This document shows, in pieces, positions 16,201-23,690 of a stretch of 64,000 bases of DNA. Location of the stretch: NCBI GenBank assembly GCA_963769715.1, contig CAVYNE010000013.1:50887-114886 (forward strand). Reading direction: 5' to 3'. Numbering within the stretch: the first letter of the stretch is position 1; every line of letters starts with the position of its first letter. The notes beneath the pieces are model-generated. The model had not been told where the DNA came from, searched no databases, and saw only the letters and a list, made by a program, of their open reading frames with translations. The position numbers were made by a program, and so were the translations under genes. This stretch comes from Palsa-504 sp963769715. GTDB taxonomy: Bacteria; Actinomycetota; Actinomycetes; Streptosporangiales; Streptosporangiaceae.

Positions 16201-17682
16201 CCGTCGGGCCAGGTCACCGCCTGCGGTGCCCGGGCTGAACGCCAGCGCCGCCGCGAGGCATGCGAACGGCACCGCCACCAGCACGTACCGGTAGTCGAAC
16301 TCGGCGGTCGCCGCCGGGATCACGACCAGCGCGAGCGAGATGGTCCACGGCAGCAGTGCCTCCCCGCCGAACCGCCGCCAGGCCAGCACCATGCCGCCCA
16401 GCCCCGCCAGCAGGATGAGCCCGTACACGGTGCCCGGCAGGTAGACGTGGTGCTCGTACAACCGCAGGACGTTGGCGAAGGGCGCGACGACCTGGGTAAG
16501 CGGATTGCCGTGCACGTACGCGGCCGCATACGAGCTGTACGGCCCGAGCTTGGCGTCATCCCAGGACGGGATGGGCAGCGAGCTGTAGCCGAATATGTAC
16601 TCGTCGTAGGTGGGGGCGTTGGGGAAGACCACCCGGTTCCAGCCGAACGCCCGCCAGGTATCGGCGAACACCGCCTTGGCATAGTCCAGCGGCTGGGCCT
16701 CGATGGCCCGGATGGCGAAGTCCTCCGCCAGCTGGTTGGGCACCGGCGAGAACTTCGACGGCGGGAAGCGGTCCAGCGGGGACTCGGAGGTCCAGATGTA
16801 GGCCTGCGCGATCGGCCGCTGGGCCGGCGGGACAGTGGTGCACAGCGAAAGCTCGTTGGCAGGCACGTGCATCTTGGCGCACTCGGCGAACGTCATCACC
16901 CGGGAGTACAGGAACACGCCGGTGCTGTCGGTCATCGCGAACTGGCCATGCTCCAGTTCGAACCACCCGGCGTAGGCGACGACCGGGAGGAAGCACACCA
17001 CGATGGTGGCCGCGACCTTCCGCCAGCTGACCCGCCTGATGATCATGTACACGGCGAACACCGCGAGCAAGGGCAGCCCGACCGACCGCACGACCTCCGC
17101 GACGCCGAGCAGGGCGCCGACGACCACGCACCGCAGCGTTGACGGTACGGGGTCCCACAGCAGCAGCGTGGTGGCCAGCATGATCAGGAACAGGAACGGC
17201 ACGTCGGCCATGATCAGGTGCTCGAGCTGGATCTCGAACCCGTCGTAGAGCACCGGCACGGCCGCCAGCGTGGCCAGCCAGGCCGGCGCCCGGAAGCGGT
17301 GCCGGGCCAGCGCGTAGATCATCACGCCGACCGCCAGGCCCATAAGATGTTGCAGAATCGTTACAATGGCGTAGGTGTGAAACGGCTGCAGGATCTTCAG
17401 CCAGATGGAGTACCCGGATACCCGGGTCGGGTCGAGCTGGAAGTGGACCGTGTTCTGCACGTACTGGAACGAGTCGTTGAACCACGCCTGCCACCGGTAA
17501 CCGAGCTCGGCGTCGAGGCGGAGCAGGGCGGCGGGAGCGAGCACGATGATGAACAGGCGGTGGCCGGACCACACCCGGGCAGCCAGCCCGAGGGCGCCTC
17601 GCCCCGTTGCCCGGCTGGGCTTTGTCGACCGGATTGACCAGGCTCGCCGCGCCGATGGCGCACGCGACGGAGCCGCAGGCAT
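16069..17682 (-). CDS. Polytopic membrane protein, GT-C-like, function unknown
   Basis: A ~537-residue integral membrane protein with about ten hydrophobic segments (FIIVLAPAALLRLDAEL, AIVTILQHLMGLAVGVMIYALA, FLFLIMLATTLLLW, TVYGLILLAGLGGMVLAW, TISLALVVIPAATAEF). A large extracytoplasmic region lies between segments, with conserved-looking motifs WQAWFNDSFQYVQNTVHFQLDPTRVSGYS and TWRAFGWNRVVFPN. Topology and the neighbouring Pmt and polyprenyl-sugar-synthase genes suggest a GT-C glycosyltransferase, but I see no canonical Asp-Glu first-loop motif. ATG 17682 follows TTGAGGGTA. The C-terminal ~45 residues are Ala/Asp-rich and antisense to the end of rsmI. It is divergent from the GT2 gene. Confidence 0.6.
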   Translation of the reverse strand: MPAAPSRAPSARRAWSIRSTKPSRATGRGALGLAARVWSGHRLFIIVLAPAALLRLDAELGYRWQAWFNDSFQYVQNTVHFQLDPTRVSGYSIWLKILQPFHTYAIVTILQHLMGLAVGVMIYALARHRFRAPAWLATLAAVPVLYDGFEIQLEHLIMADVPFLFLIMLATTLLLWDPVPSTLRCVVVGALLGVAEVVRSVGLPLLAVFAVYMIIRRVSWRKVAATIVVCFLPVVAYAGWFELEHGQFAMTDSTGVFLYSRVMTFAECAKMHVPANELSLCTTVPPAQRPIAQAYIWTSESPLDRFPPSKFSPVPNQLAEDFAIRAIEAQPLDYAKAVFADTWRAFGWNRVVFPNAPTYDEYIFGYSSLPIPSWDDAKLGPYSSYAAAYVHGNPLTQVVAPFANVLRLYEHHVYLPGTVYGLILLAGLGGMVLAWRRFGGEALLPWTISLALVVIPAATAEFDYRYVLVAVPFACLAAALAFSPGTAGGDLARRLAGRRQHSAGVADVAAVAAVADPAPASAGDAGDDKRDLAADGA

Positions 17683-17837
17683 TACCCTCAAGCCGTACCC
17701 TCCTGTGCTGGGTTGATGACCCTGACAATGAACAAGCGGCCGGTTCGGTGCGTTCGTCCCTCGCCTACGGTAATACGATGCGCGACCAGGACGGCGGCCG
17801 GCAGCCCGATCCGCGGACAGTGAAGGAGACGAAGAAG

Positions 17838-19124
17838 GTGGAGCTGACCGTGGTCATGCCTTGCCTCAACGAGGCAGAGACCGTGGCGACGTGCGTCCGC
17901 AAGGCTATTGGATTCCTGGCCGCAAGCGGTATCAGCGGCGAGGTCCTGGTCGCCGACAACGGCAGTACGGACGGCAGCCAGCGGCTGGCCGAAGAGGCGG
18001 GCGCCCGCGTGGTGCCGATCAGCGACAAGGGTTACGGCAACGCGCTGATGGGCGGCATCGTCGCGGCCCGCGGTAAGTACGTCATCATGGGCGACGCCGA
18101 CGACAGCTACGACTTCACCAACTTGATGCCTTTCGTGGCGGAGTTGCGCAAGGGTGCGGACCTGGTCATGGGCAACCGGTTCGCCGGCGGGATCGCGCCG
18201 GGAGCGATGCCGCCGCTGCATAAGTACCTCGGCAACCCGGTGCTGAGCTTCGTCGGCCGCCTGTTCTTCCGCAGCAAGATCGGTGACTTTCACTGCGGTC
18301 TGCGCGGGTTCAGCCGGGACAGCGTGATGGCGCTCAACCTGCAGGCGACCGGGATGGAATTCGCCAGCGAGATGGTGGTCAAGGCGACCCTGGCCGGCCA
18401 GCACGTGACGGAGGTGCCGACCACGCTGGCTAAGGACGGCCGGAGCAGGCCGCCGCACCTGCACACCTGGCGGGACGGCTGGCGGCACCTGCGGTTCCTG
18501 CTGCTGTTCAGCCCGCGCTGGCTGTTCTTCCTGCCGGGCCTGGTGCTGCTCATCGCGGGCCTGGCCATCGGCGCGATCGTGGTGCCGCATCCGTTCAGCG
18601 TCGGCGCCGTGACCTTTGACGTGGACACGCTGGTGGCGGCGTCGGCGATGGTCGTGATCGGGTTCCAGTCCGTGCTGTTCTGGCTGTTCACCCAGGTGTA
18701 CGCCGGCTCGGAGGGCTTCCTGCCCGAGGAACCGAAAGTACAGAAGGTCCTGGAGAAGCTCAGCCTGGAGCGCGGGCTGCTGGCGGGCGGCGCGATCGGC
18801 CTCGCGGGCCTGGCGGGGCTGATCTTCTCGCTGCTGTACTGGAACACCCAGAAGTTCCATCAGCTCAACTACGAGCACTCGCTGCGGCTGATGATCCCCT
18901 CGGTCACCGCGCTGATCGTGAGCTGCCAGGTGGTCCTGGGCACGTTCTTCCTGTCGATCCTCGGCATCAAGCACACCCGCCATCCCGTGACGGTGGCATC
19001 GTCCGCGGTCACGGACAACGCGGTCACGGACAACGCGGTCACGGACAACGCGGTCACGGACAACGCGGTCACGGACAACGCGGTCAACCACCGGGAGCAG
19101 TCGGCGGCTGCCCCTAGGCTTTAG
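17838..19124 (+). CDS. GT2 polyprenyl-phosphate sugar synthase-like glycosyltransferase with membrane anchor
   Basis: Predicted to load a sugar from a nucleotide donor onto a polyprenyl phosphate at the cytoplasmic face, supplying GT-C enzymes such as Pmt. The N-terminal GT-A domain (residues ~1-230) begins MELTVVMPCLNEAETVATC and has VADNGSTDGS, GYGNALMGGI, the DxD-type GDADDSYDF, and FHCGLRGFSR. Four hydrophobic segments follow (LLLFSPRWLFFLPGLVLLIAG and others), typical of DPMS/GtrB-like proteins with a C-terminal anchor. GTG 17838 has GGAG nine bases upstream; earlier in-frame starts (17607, 17778) lack sites. The C-terminus carries five exact 15-bp repeats. It lies directly upstream of metG (2-base gap). 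Confidence 0.82.
   Translation: MELTVVMPCLNEAETVATCVRKAIGFLAASGISGEVLVADNGSTDGSQRLAEEAGARVVPISDKGYGNALMGGIVAARGKYVIMGDADDSYDFTNLMPFVAELRKGADLVMGNRFAGGIAPGAMPPLHKYLGNPVLSFVGRLFFRSKIGDFHCGLRGFSRDSVMALNLQATGMEFASEMVVKATLAGQHVTEVPTTLAKDGRSRPPHLHTWRDGWRHLRFLLLFSPRWLFFLPGLVLLIAGLAIGAIVVPHPFSVGAVTFDVDTLVAASAMVVIGFQSVLFWLFTQVYAGSEGFLPEEPKVQKVLEKLSLERGLLAGGAIGLAGLAGLIFSLLYWNTQKFHQLNYEHSLRLMIPSVTALIVSCQVVLGTFFLSILGIKHTRHPVTVASSAVTDNAVTDNAVTDNAVTDNAVTDNAVNHREQSAAAPRL
19005..19079 (+). repeat. Five exact 15-bp tandem repeats in the GT2 C-terminus
   Basis: Five perfect copies of GCGGTCACGGACAAC encode Ala-Val-Thr-Asp-Asn in the cytoplasmic tail of the GT2 protein, followed by a degenerate GCGGTCAACCAC. 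Identity between copies implies recent expansion. Confidence 0.95.
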
Positions 19125-19126
19125 TC

Positions 19127-20911
19127 ATGCGCACCATCTTGTCCGCCCCGGCCTGGCCCTACGCGAACGGCCCTCGTCACATCGGGCACGTCTCCGGTTT
19201 CGCGCTGCCCTGCGACATGTTCAGCCGGTACCAGCGGATGGCGGGCAACAAGGTGCTGATGGTCAGCGGCACGGACGAGCACGGCACCCCGATCCAGGTG
19301 CAGGCCGACGCCGAAGGCGTGTCGGAGCGGGAACTGGCCGACCGGTACAACCGGATCATCGTCGACGACCTGACCGGCCTGGGCATGACGTATGACCTGT
19401 TCACCCGGACGACCACGCTGAACCACCACGCGGTCACCCAGGAGCTGTTCGTCCGGCTGCTGGAGAACGGCTACATCTTCCCCAAGACCACGCTGGGCGC
19501 GATCTCGCCGTCCACCGGCCGGACGCTGCCTGACCGCTACATCGAGGGCACCTGCCCCATCTGCGGTTACCCGAGCGCCCGCGGCGACCAGTGCGACAAC
19601 TGCGGCAACCAGCTCGACCCGGCCGACCTCATCAACCCCCGGTCGAAGATCAACGGCGAGACGCCGGTGTTCACCGAGAGCGAGCAGTACTTCCTCGACT
19701 TGCCCGCGTTCGCCGAGGTGCTCGGCAGCTGGCTGCAGGCCAAGGCGGGTCACTGGCGGCCGAACGTGCTCAAGTTCTCGCTCAACCTCCTGGATGACCT
19801 GCAGCCCCGGGCGATCACCAGGGACCTGGACTGGGGCGTGCCCGTCCCGCTCGATGGCTGGCGGGACCGGCCGGACAAGCGGATCTACGTCTGGTTCGAC
19901 GCGGTGATCGGGTACCTGTCCGCGTCGATCGAGTGGGCCCGGCGCAGCGGCGACCCGGACGCCTGGCGCGCCTGGTGGAACGACCCGGAGGCCGAGTCGT
20001 ACTACTTCATGGGCAAGGACAACATCGTCTTCCACTCCGAGATCTGGCCGGCCATGCTGCTCGGCTACAGCGGGCTCGGCGCCCGCGGCGGCTCGCCCGG
20101 CCCGCTCGGCACGCTGAACCTGCCGACCGAGGTGGTGGCGAGCGAGTACCTGACGATGGAGGGCCGCAAGTTCTCCTCCTCCCATTCGGTGGTGATCTAC
20201 GTTCGCGACTTCCTGTCCCGCTATGACGTGGACGCGCTGCGTTACTACGTGGCCATCGCCGGGCCGGAGAATCAGGACACCGACTTCACCTGGAGCGAGT
20301 TCGTCCGCCGTAACAACGACGAACTGGTCGCGACCTGGGGGAACCTGGTGAACCGGGCAGTCTCGTTCGCGGCCCGCAACATCGGGTCGATCCCCGAAGC
20401 CGGCGCACTGACCACCCTCGACCAAGAAGTGCTCGCCCATTCCAGGCAGGCCTTCGGCCCGGTCGGGGACCTCCTGGCCGCCTCGCGGTTCAAGTTCGCG
20501 ATCACCGAGGCGATGAAGACGGTGGCCGAGGCCAACAAGTACTTCTCCGAGCAGGCGCCCTGGAAGCTGCGCGAATCGGACCCGGACCGGATGCGGACCG
20601 TGCTGCACGTGGCCCTGCAGCTCGTCGACGACGCCAAGACGCTGCTCACCCCGTTCCTGCCCCGCTCGTCCCAGCGGGTGCATGAGATGCTCGGCGGCGT
20701 GGGCACCTGGTCGGACATGCCGCACATCGAGGAGGTCGGCGAGGAGGGCGGACCGTCCTACCCGGTGATCACCGGACACTACGACGGCGCCGCCCGCTGG
20801 GCGTCGCGGCCGCTGCGCACGGGCACGCCGCTGGCTACGCCGGTGCCGCTCTTCACCAAGCTGGACACTTCGGTGGTGGATTCCGAACTTGCCCGGCTCG
20901 GGGCTTCATGA
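19127..20911 (+). CDS. metG: Methionyl-tRNA synthetase
   Basis: Charges tRNA-Met. The 594-residue protein has the class I HIGH motif intact at residues 18-21 (PYANGPRHIGHVSG), a zinc knuckle near residues 143-159 (CPICGYPSARGDQCDNCGN), and TWFDA-type YVWFDAVIGYL. The KMSKS loop is the variant KFSSS near residue 348 (MEGRKFSSSHSV), which is known among MetRS enzymes. The C-terminal anticodon domain is present (NLVNRAVSF), and no EMAP-like extension exists. ATG 19127 is two bases after the stop of the GT2 gene, suggesting co-transcription. It starts the conserved metG-tatD-rsmA-ispE run. Confidence 0.96.
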   Translation: MRTILSAPAWPYANGPRHIGHVSGFALPCDMFSRYQRMAGNKVLMVSGTDEHGTPIQVQADAEGVSERELADRYNRIIVDDLTGLGMTYDLFTRTTTLNHHAVTQELFVRLLENGYIFPKTTLGAISPSTGRTLPDRYIEGTCPICGYPSARGDQCDNCGNQLDPADLINPRSKINGETPVFTESEQYFLDLPAFAEVLGSWLQAKAGHWRPNVLKFSLNLLDDLQPRAITRDLDWGVPVPLDGWRDRPDKRIYVWFDAVIGYLSASIEWARRSGDPDAWRAWWNDPEAESYYFMGKDNIVFHSEIWPAMLLGYSGLGARGGSPGPLGTLNLPTEVVASEYLTMEGRKFSSSHSVVIYVRDFLSRYDVDALRYYVAIAGPENQDTDFTWSEFVRRNNDELVATWGNLVNRAVSFAARNIGSIPEAGALTTLDQEVLAHSRQAFGPVGDLLAASRFKFAITEAMKTVAEANKYFSEQAPWKLRESDPDRMRTVLHVALQLVDDAKTLLTPFLPRSSQRVHEMLGGVGTWSDMPHIEEVGEEGGPSYPVITGHYDGAARWASRPLRTGTPLATPVPLFTKLDTSVVDSELARLGAS

Positions 20912-20936
20912 CCAGTTTTTGGCCGAACGGTCTACG

Positions 20937-21758
20937 GTGACAGCCCCGGTTCCCCCGTCTCCGCTGCCCCGGCCGGCGCTGGACAGCCACACCCACCTCG
21001 ACATGATCGACCTGCCGATCCCCAGGGTGGTCGCCGCGGCTCGGGCGGCGGGGATCGCGCGGATGGTCACCGTCGGTACCACCTTGGAGTCGTCCCGCTG
21101 GTCGGCGGCGTGCGCCGGCGAGTACGACGAGGTGTACGCGGCGGTCGCGATCCACCCGAACGAGACCGTCGCCGCCGTGGCGTCCGCGCTGACCGCCGAA
21201 GACGTGCTGGCCGACATTGAGGCGCTGGCCGCACATCCGCGGGTGGTCGCGGTCGGTGAGACGGGGCTCGACTACTACCGCGACCACGCCGCTCCGGACG
21301 TGCAGCGCTGGTGGTTCCGCGAGCACATCAAGATCGCCAAGCGGACCGGCAAGGCGCTGATGATCCACGACCGGGAGGCGCACGCGGACGTGCTCCGGAT
21401 CCTTGAGGAAGAGGGCCCGCCGGACGTGGTCGTGTTCCACTGTTTCTCCGGCGACGTGGCCATGGTCAAGCAGTGCGCCGAGGCCGGCTACGTGATGTCG
21501 TTCGCGGGCAACGTGACGTTCACCAACGCGCAGCCGCTCCGCGATGCCGCTGCGGCCGCCCCGGCCGGTCTCATCCTGGCCGAGACCGACGCGCCATTTC
21601 TCACTCCGGTGCCGAACCGGGGCAGGCCCAACGAGCCCGCCCTGGTCGCGGACACCCTACGCTGCCTGGCCGAGGTCAAGGGGATGGAGGTGGCGGAGCT
21701 GTGCGACACGGTCACCGCCACCGCCGAGCGCACCTTCGGCCCCATCGGCCCCGCCTAA
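20937..21758 (+). CDS. tatD: TatD-family metal-dependent hydrolase/DNase
   Basis: A 273-residue TIM-barrel amidohydrolase with the TatD metal ligands: DSHTHLDM at the N-terminus, AIHPNE, GETGLDYYRD, HDREAHADV, VFHCFSGD and LAETDAPFLTPVPNRGRPNEP. Family members are 3'-5' exonucleases or D-aminoacyl-tRNA deacylases; the exact role here is open. GTG 20937 is preferred, since homologues start shortly before a Pro-rich lead; a TTG at 20889 inside metG is possible. In many actinobacteria an rpf gene lies between tatD and rsmA; it is absent here. Confidence 0.9.
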   Translation: MTAPVPPSPLPRPALDSHTHLDMIDLPIPRVVAAARAAGIARMVTVGTTLESSRWSAACAGEYDEVYAAVAIHPNETVAAVASALTAEDVLADIEALAAHPRVVAVGETGLDYYRDHAAPDVQRWWFREHIKIAKRTGKALMIHDREAHADVLRILEEEGPPDVVVFHCFSGDVAMVKQCAEAGYVMSFAGNVTFTNAQPLRDAAAAAPAGLILAETDAPFLTPVPNRGRPNEPALVADTLRCLAEVKGMEVAELCDTVTATAERTFGPIGPA

Positions 21759-21767
21759 GACCGGCTC

Positions 21768-22697
21768 GTGCCAGCGGCTGACCGAAGCGTACGGTTGCTC
21801 ACCCCAGCTGACGTGCGGGAACTCGCCGGGCGGCTGGGCGTGCGGCCGTCCAAGCGGCTGGGCCAGAATTTCGTCGTCGAGCCGGGGACCGTTCGGAAAA
21901 TCGCCACGCTGGCCGCTCTGCAGCCGCAGGACGTAGTGCTCGAGGTGGGCCCGGGGCTCGGCTCGCTCACGCTCGCCCTGCTGGAAGCCGGGGCCGGCCA
22001 GCTGGTGGCCATCGAGATCGACCGGGCGCTGGCCGGCCAGCTGCCGCTGACGATCGCCGCCCGCGCGCCGCAGCTCGCGGACCGGATGGCCGTGGTCACC
22101 GCGGACGCGCTGCAGGTCGCCGACCGGGACCTGCCCGCAGTTTCCGGGTCTTTCGGGGTTTCCGGGTCCTTTGGGGTTTTCGGGTCGCCGACGGTGCTGG
22201 TCGCGAACTTGCCCTACAACGTGGCGGTGCCGGTCCTGCTGCACCTGCTGGCCGTCCTGCCCACGCTGCGGCGGGGCCTGGTCATGGTCCAGGCCGAGGT
22301 GGCGGACCGGATGTGCGCCGGGCCCGGGTCACGGGTGTACGGCACGCCGTCGGTGAAGCTGGCCTGGTACGCGGCGGCCCGGTCAGCCGGGCCGGTGCCG
22401 CGCACCGTGTTCTGGCCGGTGCCGAACGTGGACTCCCGCCTGGTCGCGTTCACCAGGCGGGACCCGCCGGCCACCACGGCGACCCGCGAGGAGGTGTTCG
22501 CGGTCATCGACGCGGCGTTCAGGCAACGACGCAAGACGCTGCGGGCCGCGCTCTCCGGCTGGGCCGGTTCGGCGCCGGAGGCCGAACGGCTGCTGCGGGC
22601 GGCCGATATCGATCCGGGCGCGCGGGGGGAAGCGCTCGGCGTCGAGGAGTTCGCGCGGCTGGCGGCGGTGCACCGAGAAGGACCGCGTACGCTTTGA
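21768..22697 (+). CDS. rsmA: 16S rRNA N6,N6-dimethyladenosine transferase (KsgA)
   Basis: Dimethylates A1518 and A1519 of 16S rRNA late in 30S assembly. Motifs: RPSKRLGQNFVVEPGTV, the SAM-binding VLEVGPGLGSLTLALLE, VAIEIDRALA, catalytic NLPYNV, and the C-terminal VPNVDSRLVAFTRR and FRQRRKTLRAALSGWAG. Its 309 residues are slightly longer than usual because of an insertion before the catalytic motif, encoded by two and a half 18-bp repeats (22140-22187; Val-Ser-Gly-Ser-Phe-Gly units). The GTG start is ten bases after tatD, and the stop nearly touches ispE. Identity is secure. Confidence 0.94.
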   Translation: MPAADRSVRLLTPADVRELAGRLGVRPSKRLGQNFVVEPGTVRKIATLAALQPQDVVLEVGPGLGSLTLALLEAGAGQLVAIEIDRALAGQLPLTIAARAPQLADRMAVVTADALQVADRDLPAVSGSFGVSGSFGVFGSPTVLVANLPYNVAVPVLLHLLAVLPTLRRGLVMVQAEVADRMCAGPGSRVYGTPSVKLAWYAAARSAGPVPRTVFWPVPNVDSRLVAFTRRDPPATTATREEVFAVIDAAFRQRRKTLRAALSGWAGSAPEAERLLRAADIDPGARGEALGVEEFARLAAVHREGPRTL

Positions 22698-22702
22698 CCA
22701 TC

Positions 22703-23689
22703 GTGACCGGTGTGACCGTGCGGGTACCCGCCAAACTCAACCTCCAGCTCGCGGTGGGACCGCCGCGGGCTGACGGCTATCACGACCTGGTGACGGTCTT
22801 CCACGCCGTCTCGCTGGTCGACGAGGTCACCGCGGAGCCAGCCGGGCGCAACCGGGTCACGGTCACCGGCGAGGGGGCGGACCGGGTCCCGGCCGGCCCG
22901 GACAACCTGGCGCTCCGCGCGGCGGCGGCACTGCGGAAGGCGCTGACCGGCCGTACGGCCGGCCGGCGAGCCAGCACAGGAGCCGGTCCGGCGGGCGTGC
23001 ACATCACGATCGCCAAGCGCATTCCGGTGGCGGCCGGGCTGGCCGGCGGCAGCGCCGACGCGGCCGCCGCCCTCGTCGCCTGCAACGAGCTGTGGGATGG
23101 CGGCCTCGCCCAGCCGCAGCTTCTCGAGGTCGCCGCCCGGGTAGGCAGCGACGTGGCCTTCGCGTTGCTCGGCGGGACCGCGGTGGGCCGCGGCCGGGGC
23201 GAGCGGCTGACACCGGCGCTGGCCCCGTCGACCCAGTACCACTGGGTGCTCGCCTTCGCCGACGGTCACCTGTCCACCCCCGAGGTGTACGCGGCGCTGG
23301 ACCGGCTGCGGGCCGCGGACGGCGCCGGCGGCAGTGCCGCCCGGGGAAGGGCCCAGGCCGCGGCCGCCGAGCCGGACCTGGACACCGCGCTCATGTCGGC
23401 GCTGCGCGCGGGTGACGCCAGGCTGGTGGGACAGGCCCTGAGCAATGACCTGCAGCCGGCCGCGCTTTCGCTGTTTCCCGCGCTGCGCAAGACCCTGGCG
23501 GCCGGACTCGAGCTGGGCGCGCTCGGTGCGCTGGTGGCGGGCTCGGGCCCGACCTGCGTGTTCCTCGCGGCCAGCGCGGACCGCGCCCTCGACCTGGCCG
23601 TGTCCTTGTCCGGCGCGGGCGTGTGCCGGTCGGTGGCGCGGGTCACCGGGCCGGTGGCAGGCGCGGCCATCGTCCCCCCGTCGAAGTGA
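22703..23689 (+). CDS. ispE: 4-diphosphocytidyl-2-C-methyl-D-erythritol kinase
   Basis: GHMP kinase of the MEP isoprenoid pathway, phosphorylating CDP-ME. VRVPAKLNLQLAVGPPRADGYHDL at the N-terminus, the ATP loop IPVAAGLAGGSADAAA (GHMP motif 2), VGSDVAFALLGGTAVGRGRGE, and GSGPTCVFLAAS near the C-terminus are diagnostic. The product is about 328 residues. The start lies between TTG 22694 and GTG 22712: GAGAAGGA at 22675-22682 best serves 22694, while GTG 22703 fits homologues. The long open frame upstream is only the third frame of rsmA. It ends two bases before the ABC-F gene. Confidence 0.93.
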   Translation: MTGVTVRVPAKLNLQLAVGPPRADGYHDLVTVFHAVSLVDEVTAEPAGRNRVTVTGEGADRVPAGPDNLALRAAAALRKALTGRTAGRRASTGAGPAGVHITIAKRIPVAAGLAGGSADAAAALVACNELWDGGLAQPQLLEVAARVGSDVAFALLGGTAVGRGRGERLTPALAPSTQYHWVLAFADGHLSTPEVYAALDRLRAADGAGGSAARGRAQAAAAEPDLDTALMSALRAGDARLVGQALSNDLQPAALSLFPALRKTLAAGLELGALGALVAGSGPTCVFLAASADRALDLAVSLSGAGVCRSVARVTGPVAGAAIVPPSK

Positions 23690-23690
23690 C

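Noticed and set aside
20689..20936. Missing rpf between tatD and rsmA as a gene-loss signature
   Set aside because: rpf is not universal at this position, so its absence carries little information alone.
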